Of a stretch of 64,000 bases of DNA, positions 25,134 to 33,820 are shown piece by piece. A program made the position numbers and the translations under genes. How positions within the stretch are numbered: position 1 is the first letter of the stretch; each line of letters starts with the position of its first letter. This stretch comes from Stenotrophomonas maltophilia (lineage in GTDB: Bacteria > Pseudomonadota > Gammaproteobacteria > Xanthomonadales > Xanthomonadaceae), in the NCBI RefSeq assembly GCF_002799245.1, contig NZ_NEQV01000001.1, forward strand, positions 1,109,000-1,172,999, given 5' to 3'. Under the pieces are notes generated by a model that searched no databases, was not told the DNA's origin, and was given only the letters and a program-made list of their open reading frames with translations.

Positions 25134-28085
25134 TCAGGCAGGGACTTCATCCAACGCGTCGATGATCTGTTCCAGCGGCGCCGGCCGCCCCAGCAGGTAG
25201 CCCTGCACCTGGTCACAGCCGTGCGCAGCCAGCCAGTCCAGCTGCCCCGGCGTTTCCACGCCCTCGGCGATGATGGTCAGGCCCATGCTGTGGCCCAACG
25301 ACAGCAGCGCGCGGCAGATCGAGGCATTGCGTGGATTGGTTTCCACGTCGGCAACGAAGCTGCGGTCGATCTTCAGGATGTCCAGCGGCAGGTGCTGCAG
25401 GTAGGACATGCTGGAGTAGCCGGTGCCGAAATCATCCAGCGACACGCTGATGCCCTGCTCGTGCAGGCGCTGCATGGTCTGCATCGCCTGTGCCGGCTTG
25501 CGCATCAGGCTGCTCTCGGTCAGCTCCACGTGCAGCGCGCCGCGGGCCAGGCCGAAGTCCTGCTGCGCACGGGTGAACTCGGCCACCAGGTCGCTGTTGA
25601 AGAACTGCACCGCAGACACGTTGACCGCGATCGGCAGCTCGCCCCACCCGGCTTCGACCAGCCGGCGCTGCGCCTTCGCCGCCGCGCGGATCACCCAGCG
25701 GCCCAGCGCCAGGATCAGCCCGGTCTCCTCGCACAGCTGGATGAACTCGTTGGGCGGGATGAAGCTGCCGTCGGCCTGCGGCCAGCGCAGCAGCGCCTCC
25801 AACGCCGCCGGGCTGCCATCGCTGGCATGCCGGATCGGCTGGAAGTACAGCTGGAATTCGTTGTCGATGGCGGCATGGATGCGCCCGGCCAGGCGCAGGC
25901 GGTCGGCCAGGCGCGTGGTCACCGCCGCATCGAACCAGACCACCACATTGCCTTCGGCGCGCGCGGCATGCGCGGCCTGCGCCGCCATGCCGATCACCTG
26001 CTCGGCACTGTGGCCGTCACCGGCACTGTGCACGGCCACGCCGATGCGCGGCTCGAACTGGTGCAGTGAATCCTTGCCGCGCATCGGCGCCGACACGATC
26101 TGCAGCAGGTCGTCCAGCACGCGCTGGGTGTCGTGCTCGGCACCGATGGCGAACACGAAATCCTCCGCCGGCTGGAACGCCAGCGTGCCACAGCGCGCGC
26201 CCAGGCCACCCAGCCGGGTCGCCATCGACTGCAGCACCGCATCGCCGATCTCGCGACCCAGCGTATCGGCCACCAGCTGCAGACCGCGCAGCTGCACGAA
26301 GGCGATGGTGTAGCCCTCGTCCAGTTCGTCCAGCTGCTCGGTCAGGGCGCGCACATTGAGCAGGCCGGTAGCCGGGTTGTGCCGTGCCTGGTAGGCCAGG
26401 TCACGCTCGTAGGCCAGCCGTTCGCTGACATCCTCGGCCAGCACCAGGCACGCGGGCTGCCCGTCGAAATCAAGCCTGGACAGGTGTGCGCGCACTTCGA
26501 ACACGCTGCCGTCCTTGCGCCGATGCAGGCGCACGGTGGCGTCCTGCAGCTCGCCGACGCGGGCCTTGGCGATCGCACCCTTCACCTCATCCCAGCCTTC
26601 GCGCGGACGGATGTCCAGGATGCTCATCGCCAGGAACTCGTCGCGGCTGTAGCCGTACTGGCGCACCGCGGCATCGTTGACCTCGATGAAGCGCAGCGTA
26701 TCCGGGTCGAACACCCAGAACGGCGCCGGGTTGCGGTCGAACAGCAGGCGGAAGCGGCGTTCCACTTCGCTCACCTGCTCGCGCGCCTGGTAGCGCTCGC
26801 TCAGGTCGGTCAGTGCACCGATCATGCGCCGCTCGCTGTCGCCCACTTCCACGCGCTGACCGCGCGCGCCCACCCAGCGCACCTCGCCCCCGGGCAGCAC
26901 CAGGCGGAACACCTGGTCGAGCACGGCGCTGCCGGCGAAGGCCTGGTCAAACGCCTGCTGCAGGCGCGTCGCATCATCGCGATGCACGCGTGTAAAGAAG
27001 TCGGCGACCGGCAACGCATCGGTCTGCACGCCAAAGATCTCGCGCGCCAGCGGCGACCAGCGCAGCAGCGCGGCGTCCTCATCCACGTACCAGGTGCAGA
27101 CACGACCGACCTGGTGCGCAAGACGCAGCTCGGCATGGCCGGCTTTCAGCTCCTCGGCCATCGCCTGCTGGCTGCGGGTGCTGCGGCGCACGGCGTACAG
27201 CAGCACCAGCAACACCACGATGTAGGCCAGTACGATCGCCACCGACGCCTGCAGGTACGGCCACCAGGGCGCCAGTACGTCCTCGTCGGCCAACCCGACC
27301 TGCACTGCAAGCGGGCTGCGTTCCAGTGTGCTGATGGTGATGATGCGCGGCACGCCGTCGACGGCGCCGGGCAGGCTGCCCAGCTCGACCACCGCCTGCT
27401 TGCCGAGCAGGTCACGGCGCGGCAGGTCGTAGCGGCGGCCCACCGTGCCGTGCGGATCGGGTACGCGGGCCAGCATGTAGCCCTCGGCATCGCTGATCGA
27501 GACCAGGCCGTTGGGGCCGACATCGAGGCCGCCGGCGATGCGTTGCAGTTCACCGCAGCGCAGCCGCGCCAGCAGCCAGCGTTCACCGGCCATCGGCAGC
27601 GCCAGCGGGACCACCCAGCCGCCATCGCTGGCCCGCTGCGGCGGGCCGATGTACAGCGCACTGCCCGGGCCACGGCGCTGCGGATCGGTCCACAGCGGCA
27701 GCTGCAGGTCGCCGGTGCCGGCCGTCAGCGGTCGCCCATAGCTGTCGAGCACGACGATGCTGTGCAGCTCGGCATGCCGCCGCAGCACGCCGCCGATGGA
27801 GGCATCCAGCAGGGCAGGCGCCTGTGCCGGCACTGTGCGGAACACCTCGGCGGCGTCGGCGGCGATGCCGGACATGGCCCGCTCCAGGTTGCGCAGTTCC
27901 AGCGCCAGCAGGCGCTCGCTGCCCACCGCCAGCGCGCGGCTCTGCCGCTGCGCCGCTTCCAGGCGGCGGTGGTGGTCATTGACCAGCATGAGGGTCAGGC
28001 CGGTCACCAGCAGTACGCCCAGCAGCACACCGCCCCAGGTGATGGCGCGCAGCGGCCGGGCCAACGCCCGTTTCAGCGCGGGCAT
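25134..28085 (-). CDS. membrane sensor with PAS, degenerate GGDEF and EAL domains
   Basis: A 983-residue protein. Order: membrane helix (AITWGGVLLGVLLVTGLTLM), a periplasmic Cache-like sensor of about 240 residues, a second helix (ASVAIVLAYIVVLLVLLYAV), two PAS domains (DEDAALLRWSPLAREIFGV; RNPAPFWVFDPDTLRFIEVN), a GGDEF-like domain, then EAL. The GGDEF signature is replaced by QPAEDF, so cyclase activity is unlikely. The EAL domain keeps ALEALLRWP, VELTESSL, SLDDFGTGYSS and LKIDRSFV, so it is probably an active cyclic-di-GMP phosphodiesterase. GGGAG precedes the ATG. Confidence 0.92.
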   Translation of the reverse strand: MPALKRALARPLRAITWGGVLLGVLLVTGLTLMLVNDHHRRLEAAQRQSRALAVGSERLLALELRNLERAMSGIAADAAEVFRTVPAQAPALLDASIGGVLRRHAELHSIVVLDSYGRPLTAGTGDLQLPLWTDPQRRGPGSALYIGPPQRASDGGWVVPLALPMAGERWLLARLRCGELQRIAGGLDVGPNGLVSISDAEGYMLARVPDPHGTVGRRYDLPRRDLLGKQAVVELGSLPGAVDGVPRIITISTLERSPLAVQVGLADEDVLAPWWPYLQASVAIVLAYIVVLLVLLYAVRRSTRSQQAMAEELKAGHAELRLAHQVGRVCTWYVDEDAALLRWSPLAREIFGVQTDALPVADFFTRVHRDDATRLQQAFDQAFAGSAVLDQVFRLVLPGGEVRWVGARGQRVEVGDSERRMIGALTDLSERYQAREQVSEVERRFRLLFDRNPAPFWVFDPDTLRFIEVNDAAVRQYGYSRDEFLAMSILDIRPREGWDEVKGAIAKARVGELQDATVRLHRRKDGSVFEVRAHLSRLDFDGQPACLVLAEDVSERLAYERDLAYQARHNPATGLLNVRALTEQLDELDEGYTIAFVQLRGLQLVADTLGREIGDAVLQSMATRLGGLGARCGTLAFQPAEDFVFAIGAEHDTQRVLDDLLQIVSAPMRGKDSLHQFEPRIGVAVHSAGDGHSAEQVIGMAAQAAHAARAEGNVVVWFDAAVTTRLADRLRLAGRIHAAIDNEFQLYFQPIRHASDGSPAALEALLRWPQADGSFIPPNEFIQLCEETGLILALGRWVIRAAAKAQRRLVEAGWGELPIAVNVSAVQFFNSDLVAEFTRAQQDFGLARGALHVELTESSLMRKPAQAMQTMQRLHEQGISVSLDDFGTGYSSMSYLQHLPLDILKIDRSFVADVETNPRNASICRALLSLGHSMGLTIIAEGVETPGQLDWLAAHGCDQVQGYLLGRPAPLEQIIDALDEVPA

Positions 28086-28372
28086 CGGTTGATCTCCCTT
28101 GTGCAGTCGGCTGGCTTCATGCGCGAACGAATCCTCCACGTCCCCGACCTCAACGGCCGGCGGACGCCATTCTTGACGCCTGACCCCGTCCTGCATGGCC
28201 ACCTCCCCGTGTCCGCGCAGGGCTCCAGGTTCCAGCATGCACCACCCCGGTGACGGCGTGAAGATCGCGTCTGCGCGTTCAGCCAGATCCTGCACAGGGC
28301 GGACGCCACACGAGGGCGGCCAGTGGCGCCGGGGCGGATTAGACTTGGTGTTTTCCGCTGCAAGAGAAGCCC
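28086..28372. other. divergent intergenic region, no gene seen
   Basis: This gap separates the phosphodiesterase and the M13 peptidase, which are transcribed away from each other. Short frames exist but lack ribosome sites. I see no strong palindrome or SMAG element. Both promoters should be here. Confidence 0.5.
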
Positions 28373-30484
28373 ATGTCCAAGCTGCGCCGTCCCACCCTGG
28401 CGCTGGCCATCGTTGCCAGCCTGTCCCTGGCCGCCTGTGACCGCCCGGCCGACCCGGCCGCCGGTGCCACCGCGCCGGCCGATGCCGCCCCCGTTGCGGC
28501 AAAGCCGATGCTGGGCAGTTTCGGCTTCGATGCCAGCGGCATGGACCGCAGCATCGCCGCAGGCGATGACTTCTTCGGCTTCGCCAACGGCACCTGGGTG
28601 AAGAACACCGAGATTCCGGCCGACCGCTCGCGCTTCGGCAGCTTCAATGTGATTGCCGAGAAGACCCTGGCCGATACCCGCGCCATCCTGGAAGGGGCGG
28701 CCGGCAACAGCCAGGCCAGCGGTGACGACAAGCTGATCGGCGATTACTACGCCGCCTACATGGACGAAGCCGGCATCGAACAGCACGGCCTCGCGCCGGT
28801 GCAGCCGCAGCTGAAGGCCATCGATGCGATCGCCGACAAGGCCGGGCTGGCCCGTGCCCTCGGCGGCGACGTGCGCGCCGACGTCGACCTGCTCAATGCC
28901 ACCAACTTCTACACCGACCGCCTGTTCGGCCTGTGGGTGTCGGTGGACATGCTGCAGCCGGACCGCACCGCGCCTTACCTGGTGCAGGGCGGCCTGGGCA
29001 TGCCCGACCGTGATTTCTACCTGGGCGATGGCCGCATGGCCGAACTGCGCAAGCAGTACCAGGCCTACATCGCGCAGATGCTGCAGCTGGCCGGCGTGGC
29101 CGACCCGGCCGGCAAGGCGCAGCGCATCCTCGCGCTGGAGACGAAGATCGCGCAGGCACATGCCACCCAGGAAGAAACCAACGACGTGACCAAGGGTGCC
29201 AACCCCTGGACCCAGGCCGACTTCAATGCCAAGGCACCGGGCATGGACTGGAATGCCTTCCTCGATGCGGCCGCACTGGGCAACCAGCAGGACTTCATCG
29301 TATGGCAGCCCAAGGCCGTGGCCGGCCTGTCCAAGCTGGTCGCCACCGAGCCGCTGGACGCCTGGAAGGACTACCTGGCCTTCCACGCGCTGGACCGTGC
29401 CGCCGCCTACCTGCCGAAGAAGTTCGCCGATGCCCGCTTCGCCTTCCATGGCACCGCGCTGAGCGGCACGCCGCAGCAGAGCGACCGCTGGAAGCGCGCG
29501 GTGGACGATGCCAACCATGCGGTCGGCGAAGCCATCGGCAAGCGTTATGTCGAGAAGCACTTCGACGCCAAGACCAAGGAACGCGCGGACGAGATGGCGA
29601 AGAACATCATCGCCGCGTTCGCCAAGCGCATCGACGCGCTGTCGTGGATGTCGCCGCAGACCAAGGCGCATGCCAAGGCCAAGGTCACCGGCCTGACCGT
29701 GGGCATGGGTTATCCGGAGAAGTGGCGCGACTACACCGGCCTTGAAATCCGCCGTGATGACCCGCTGGGCAATGCACAGCGCGCCGAGCTGTTCGAGTAC
29801 CAGCGCAACATCGCCAAGCTGGGCAAGCCGGTCGACCACAGCGAGTGGGCGATGCTGCCGCAGACCATCAACGCGATGAACGTGCCGCTGGAAAACCGCC
29901 TGGTGTTCCCGGCCGCGATCCTGCAGCCGCCGTTCTTCGACGGTGCTGCCGACGACGCGGTGAACTACGGTGCGATCGGCGCGGTGATCGGCCACGAGAT
30001 CAGCCACGGCTTCGACAACGCCGGCGCGCTGTTCGACGAAACCGGCAAGCTGCACAACTGGTGGACCGCCGAGGACCTGAAGCAGTTCAATGCCGCCGGT
30101 GATGCACTGGCCGCGCAGTTCAGCAGCTACGAGCCGTTCCCCGGCGTGCATGTGAACGGCAAGCTCACCCTGGGCGAGAACATCGCCGACGTGGCCGGCC
30201 TGGGCACCGCCTACGACGCCTACCAGCTGTCGCTGCAGGGCAAGCCGGGCCAGACCCTGGAAGGCTTCACCCCGGACCAGCGCTTCTTCCTCGGCTTCGC
30301 CCAGGCGTGGCGCAGCAAGAGCCGCGAGCAGGCGCTGCGCAACTCGCTGCTGACCGATGTGCATGCACCGGGCCAGTTCCGCGCACTGACCGTGCGCAAC
30401 ATCGACGCGTGGTACCCGGCGTTCGAAGTGAAGGAAGGCCAGAAGCTTTACCTGGCCCCGGACAAGCGGGTCAAGGTGTGGTGA
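28373..30484 (+). CDS. M13-family metallopeptidase lipoprotein
   Basis: A 703-residue neprilysin/PepO-type zinc endopeptidase. The lipobox is SLAAC (Cys22), so the mature protein should be tethered to an envelope membrane. The zinc site is VIGHEISHGFDNAGALFD (HExxH, residues 541-545) with the third ligand in LGENIADVAGL (Glu602). NAMNVPLENRLVFPAAIL matches the substrate-binding NAxY/F region of M13 enzymes. Length is typical (about 650-700). It should cleave small peptides outside the cytoplasm. An AAGAGAAG site precedes the ATG. Confidence 0.95.
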   Translation: MSKLRRPTLALAIVASLSLAACDRPADPAAGATAPADAAPVAAKPMLGSFGFDASGMDRSIAAGDDFFGFANGTWVKNTEIPADRSRFGSFNVIAEKTLADTRAILEGAAGNSQASGDDKLIGDYYAAYMDEAGIEQHGLAPVQPQLKAIDAIADKAGLARALGGDVRADVDLLNATNFYTDRLFGLWVSVDMLQPDRTAPYLVQGGLGMPDRDFYLGDGRMAELRKQYQAYIAQMLQLAGVADPAGKAQRILALETKIAQAHATQEETNDVTKGANPWTQADFNAKAPGMDWNAFLDAAALGNQQDFIVWQPKAVAGLSKLVATEPLDAWKDYLAFHALDRAAAYLPKKFADARFAFHGTALSGTPQQSDRWKRAVDDANHAVGEAIGKRYVEKHFDAKTKERADEMAKNIIAAFAKRIDALSWMSPQTKAHAKAKVTGLTVGMGYPEKWRDYTGLEIRRDDPLGNAQRAELFEYQRNIAKLGKPVDHSEWAMLPQTINAMNVPLENRLVFPAAILQPPFFDGAADDAVNYGAIGAVIGHEISHGFDNAGALFDETGKLHNWWTAEDLKQFNAAGDALAAQFSSYEPFPGVHVNGKLTLGENIADVAGLGTAYDAYQLSLQGKPGQTLEGFTPDQRFFLGFAQAWRSKSREQALRNSLLTDVHAPGQFRALTVRNIDAWYPAFEVKEGQKLYLAPDKRVKVW

Positions 30485-30493
30485 TGTAACCGG

Positions 30494-30518
30494 AACGGGC
30501 GCCGCAAGGCGCCCGTTT
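30494..30518 (+). terminator. hairpin terminator after the M13 peptidase gene
   Basis: AACGGGCGCC and GGCGCCCGTT form a perfect 10-bp stem closed by a GCAA (GNRA) tetraloop, ten bases after the stop. Only three T residues follow in a row, so intrinsic termination may be partial. Confidence 0.65.
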
Positions 30519-30527
30519 CACGTTCCG

Positions 30528-30780
30528 GTAGCTGCCAACCTGGGTTGGCGTGCTTCTGGAATCCCCGTGCGTGGATGAGGCAGCGCGCAGAAGCGTGCCA
30601 ACCAAGGTTGGCATCTACCAGGGCATTTCGGGCTACTCGCGCAGAAACGTGCCAACCAAGGTTGGCACCTACCAGGGCATTTCGGGCTACTCGCGCAGAA
30701 GCGTGCCAACCAAGGTTGGCACCTACCAGGGCATTTCGGGCCACTCGCGCAGAAGCGTGCCAACCAAGGTTGGCATCTAC
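30528..30780. repeat. 54-bp tandem array of SMAG stems
   Basis: After a single GTAGCTGCCAACC element at 30528, a stem GTGCCAACC-AAGGTTGGCAC is repeated with the spacer CTACCAGGGCATTTCGGGCT plus ACTCGCGCAGAAGC. Copies start at 30595, 30649, 30703 and 30757, an exact 54-bp period with few changes. The last copy's inverted GTAG head supplies the stop codon of the DUF2236 gene. Because 54 is a multiple of three, the array gives long repetitive but false reading frames. Confidence 0.9.
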
Positions 30781-31706
30781 CCACGCGCGGCGGGCCAGTC
30801 GCGAAGGATCTCCACCGGCACGCCCATGCGCGCACAGGCGCGGCTGGCCAGGCCATCGGGCAGCGCGCGGCGGAACAGCGGCGCCATGCCCTGCATCAGC
30901 TTCGCCGATGCTGCGGCCTGTGCGCGCTGGCGGCCACTGCGTTCAAGCATGCCTTCGGCCCAGTCCGGCAGCAGTGCCGCGCCCGCACCCAGGAACACTT
31001 CGCGCGACAGCCCCGGCACCGGTACCGGCAGGCGCACGCCGGACAGCACTTCCAGCACCTCGCGCGAGCGCTCATCCACACGCAGCTCCGGCTGCCGCGC
31101 ACAGAAGTACGCCGCCACTTCCGCTTCGCTGCGCGGCACGTCCACCGCGCCCAGTGCCTCGGCCACGCAGCGGTACTCGTCGTAATAGCGATCGGCGATG
31201 TGCGCCGGTACCTCGCGCCCGTAACGACGAAACCCCTGCAGGAACCCGAACGCTTCGGTCACGTGCACCCAGGTCAGCAGCTGCGGATCGTCGGCGGCGT
31301 AGGGCTCGCCCTGCGCGGTCTGCCCGCGGATCTGCGCATGGATGCGGCGCACCCTGGCCACCAGCGCCTCCACCTCGCCGGTGGGCGCATAGCTGGTGCC
31401 GGCAACGAAGGCCGTGGTGCGGCGCAGGCGACCCACCAGGTCCTGGCGGAAATTGGAGTGGTCGTAGACCCCGGCCAGCGCGCGTGGGTGCAGCGTCTGC
31501 AGCATCAGCGCGCACAGGCCACCGGCCAGCATCGAGGGGAATTCGGCGTGCAGCCGCCAGGTGACGCTGTCCGGGCCGAACCAGCCCGGGTCGCCCTGCG
31601 GATGGTCGTAATCGATGCCGCTCTGGCCACGCGGAAAGGCCTCCAGTACCCAGCGCCGGATCGGCGCGGTGACGGGGCGGGAGAGTCGCTGCAGCAGAGC
31701 CGGCAT
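30777..31706 (-). CDS. DUF2236 (MpaB-like) oxygenase family protein
   Basis: A 309-residue soluble protein with the family blocks DPGWFGPDSVTWRLHAEFPS, LMLQTLHPRALAGVYDHSNF and LVGRLRRTTAFVAGTSYA. The family includes haem-dependent latex-clearing proteins and MpaB. The conserved His in HAEFPS/HPRALAG may bind haem, which is inference. The substrate is unknown. The start is ATG 31706 (or the GTG just before); no strong ribosome site is seen. The TAG stop lies in an SMAG element. Confidence 0.85.
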   Translation of the reverse strand: MPALLQRLSRPVTAPIRRWVLEAFPRGQSGIDYDHPQGDPGWFGPDSVTWRLHAEFPSMLAGGLCALMLQTLHPRALAGVYDHSNFRQDLVGRLRRTTAFVAGTSYAPTGEVEALVARVRRIHAQIRGQTAQGEPYAADDPQLLTWVHVTEAFGFLQGFRRYGREVPAHIADRYYDEYRCVAEALGAVDVPRSEAEVAAYFCARQPELRVDERSREVLEVLSGVRLPVPVPGLSREVFLGAGAALLPDWAEGMLERSGRQRAQAAASAKLMQGMAPLFRRALPDGLASRACARMGVPVEILRDWPAARG

Positions 31707-32015
31707 CACAGGTCCAGGAAAGGCGGAAGAACGGCCGCAGGTTGCGCGGTCGCCCCCGATTCTGGGCGATCACGGGTCCGGCGGCGAGTCTCCGCACTCA
31801 GCCACGGTTTCATGTGCGGCCGCAGCACGTTTCACCCTGCGACATCCTGTCGCAGGCTGCGACTCCAATGCTGCGGCGCAGCAGAATTCACCCGTTCAGA
31901 CAAAACCCTTACGCCGCTTGGCGTTGCGCCCATTGCACGGCTCGCTGGAAGTGCTAGAACTGAACCCGCCACACCGTCCAACGCTGATCGACGCACGTTC
32001 CACAAGGAGCCAGCC
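31707..32015. other. divergent intergenic region with a perfect hairpin
   Basis: No gene is seen in this 309-bp gap between divergent starts. The clearest element is CCTGCGACA (31836-31844), TCC, TGTCGCAGG (31848-31856), a perfect 9-bp stem with a three-base centre. It could be an operator or an RNA hairpin in the leader of the downstream membrane protein. Confidence 0.5.
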
Positions 32016-32630
32016 ATGATTGCTTTGTTCAAGGGTTTGGGACTACTGCTTCGCGACAACGAGCTCTACAGCAGCCCGTTCGAAAAACAGGTCGCGCACT
32101 GGCGCAGCCTCAGCGAGCAGCAGATCCGCGATGAAGTGGCTGTGCTGGCCCAGGCCAAGTGCCAGTGGCTGATCGCCTCGATCGTCGGCTGGCAGGCGGC
32201 CTCGCTGCTGATCCTCGGCCTGATCACCAACTACCTGTGGCGCGACGATTACCACATCACCTTCACCCGCGTGGTCGTGGTGTTCGGCTCCTGGATCTCG
32301 ATCCTGTTCGTGATCTGGTTCATGGCCAACATGTTCGACCGCACTGCCGGTTTCGAGCGCTGGATGAAGGCCTTCAACAGCCGCGCGCGCATCAGCTCCA
32401 AGGCTGACAGCGTCGAGCACGTGGCCGAGGCGCTGGACCTGGCCGAGCACTACCCGGAAGTGCTGGACTACAAGCAGGCGGTCACCGCCAAGCGCGAACT
32501 GCGCCACGAGGACATCCGCATCATGACCGAGATCGGGCGGATGAAGCAGCACTCCGAACTGGTCGGCCGCCTCAACCATGTGGGCGAGACCGAGCATCAT
32601 CACGATCTGACGCTGCAGCCTGCCTACTGA
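32016..32630 (+). CDS. two-helix inner-membrane protein, function unknown
   Basis: A 204-residue protein. Two membrane segments are close together (WLIASIVGWQAASLLILGLI and VVVVFGSWISILFVIWFMAN), with cytoplasmic charged parts on both sides. The C-terminal half is helical and rich in Glu, Arg and Lys, ending ETEHHHDLTLQPAY. No family is recognised. A clear AAGGAGCC site precedes the ATG. It ends before a 15-bp stem terminator shared with the next minus-strand gene. Confidence 0.75.
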   Translation: MIALFKGLGLLLRDNELYSSPFEKQVAHWRSLSEQQIRDEVAVLAQAKCQWLIASIVGWQAASLLILGLITNYLWRDDYHITFTRVVVVFGSWISILFVIWFMANMFDRTAGFERWMKAFNSRARISSKADSVEHVAEALDLAEHYPEVLDYKQAVTAKRELRHEDIRIMTEIGRMKQHSELVGRLNHVGETEHHHDLTLQPAY

Positions 32631-32654
32631 CCCTTCAGGGAAGCGGGGGGACCC

Positions 32655-32688
32655 ACAATGCCACCGTGATCACTCACGGTGGCATTGT
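32655..32688. terminator. 15-bp perfect stem at a convergent boundary
   Basis: ACAATGCCACCGTGA (32655-32669), loop TCAC, TCACGGTGGCATTGT (32674-32688). The stem is perfect and follows the plus-strand membrane protein by 24 bp. The minus-strand lipoprotein gene ends inside it: its TGA stop is at 32670-32672, within the loop. It can serve as a bidirectional terminator; the plus strand continues TCT. Confidence 0.8.
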
Positions 32689-33014
32689 TCTATCGGGTCC
32701 TGGCTGACGCACTGGCGGAAGCCGTTGGGCAGGCCACGCATGGCCTCGGTCCTGCCTGCTGCCACCGCGAACCGGCGCAGCGGCGGTGTGGCGCAGGTGG
32801 CATCGGGGCTGCAGGCCGGATCGAGCACCAGGTAGTGGCAGTAGCCACTGCGGCTGGCAATGCACTGGAAGCGTGCCTCGCCATCGACGACGGTGCCCTT
32901 GCTGTACAGCGTATCCACGCCGTTGGCCTGGGTGCGGGTGATCGAGGTGTTGCGGGATTTTTCGCAGCCGGCCAGCGCCAGCATGGCGACGCATACAATC
33001 AACAGTCGGGGCAT
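32670..33014 (-). CDS. small lipoprotein
   Basis: A 114-residue protein with signal peptide and lipobox MPRLLIVCVAMLALAGC (Cys17). The mature part has six further Cys residues (FQCIASRSGYCHY, DPACSPDATCATPP, RQCVSQDPIEQC), so disulfides are likely. The function is not recognised. It follows the LytR-type regulator on the same strand after 35 bp and may be co-transcribed, which would make it an envelope output or accessory of that two-component pair. Confidence 0.8.
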   Translation of the reverse strand: MPRLLIVCVAMLALAGCEKSRNTSITRTQANGVDTLYSKGTVVDGEARFQCIASRSGYCHYLVLDPACSPDATCATPPLRRFAVAAGRTEAMRGLPNGFRQCVSQDPIEQCHRE

Positions 33015-33049
33015 GTTCGTTCCTCGGAACAGGGGCGATGCTGCTGCGG

Positions 33050-33820
33050 CTACATGCCGCGGAACAGGCTCATGAACGGCTGGCTGACCACCAGCGTCTC
33101 CGTGCGCCCGCGCAGGCGCAGCACGCCACGCCCGGTGTCGTCGCGGCTCACCGCCGCCACCGCCTTCATGTTGACGATGGTCGAACGATGGATCTGGCGG
33201 AAGTGCTGCGGATCGAGCACTTCCAGCAGTTCGCGCAACGGGGTGCGCAGCAGGCTTTCGCCGGCGGCGGTGACCACGGTGGTGTACTTGTTGTCGGCGC
33301 GGAAGTACGCCACGTCTTCCAGCATGATCAGCTGCGTCTCGCGGCCGTTGCTGGCGGTGATCCAGGCCAGTGGTGGGCGCTCCGCTGCGCCCTGCGATGG
33401 GCCCAGCCGCTGCAGCAGGCGCTCCAGCACGGCATCGTCCTGTCGCGTCGATGGCAGCCGCGACAGGATGCGCTCGCGGGTGGCCAGCAGGCGCTCGTCG
33501 CTGACCGGCTTCAACAGGTAATCCATCGCGCCCTGCTCGAACGCGTCGATGGCGTACTGGTCGTAGGCGGTGACGAACACCACCTGGGTGCGCGGGCTCA
33601 GTTCGGACAGCGAGCGCGCGACCTCGATGCCGCTGATGCCGGGCATGCGGATGTCGAGAAAGGCGATGTCCGGCTGCTTCTCGGCCAGCTGCTCCAGTGC
33701 GCTGGCACCGTCCTCGCACTCGGCCACCAGCTTGAGGTCCGGCCACAGCCGGCCCAGCTGCTCCACCAGTGACTGCCGCAGCAGTTCCTCATCTTCGGCG
33801 ATCAGGGCTTCAAGCGGCAT
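33050..33820 (-). CDS. LytTR-family response regulator
   Basis: A 256-residue regulator. The receiver domain has the phospho-acceptor Asp56 (DIAFLDIRMPGISGIEVA), Thr in VVFVTAYDQ and Lys in LLKPVSDERLL. The C-terminal LytTR DNA-binding domain is seen in VAYFRADNKYTTVVTAAGES and FRQIHRSTIVNMKAV. It resembles AlgR/LytR/MrkE-type regulators. It overlaps the upstream sensor gene by 11 bp, so the two form a cognate pair. Target genes are not known. Confidence 0.93.
   Translation of the reverse strand: MPLEALIAEDEELLRQSLVEQLGRLWPDLKLVAECEDGASALEQLAEKQPDIAFLDIRMPGISGIEVARSLSELSPRTQVVFVTAYDQYAIDAFEQGAMDYLLKPVSDERLLATRERILSRLPSTRQDDAVLERLLQRLGPSQGAAERPPLAWITASNGRETQLIMLEDVAYFRADNKYTTVVTAAGESLLRTPLRELLEVLDPQHFRQIHRSTIVNMKAVAAVSRDDTGRGVLRLRGRTETLVVSQPFMSLFRGM

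Noticed and set aside
28073..30364. 763-residue minus-strand frame opposite the M13 peptidase
   Set aside because: It is antisense to a gene with lipobox and intact HExxH site, and has no recognisable domain.
30545..31185. Long plus-strand frame with 18-residue repeats over the SMAG array
   Set aside because: The repeat comes from the 54-bp array being a multiple of three. The rest of the frame is antisense to the DUF2236 gene and has no ribosome site.
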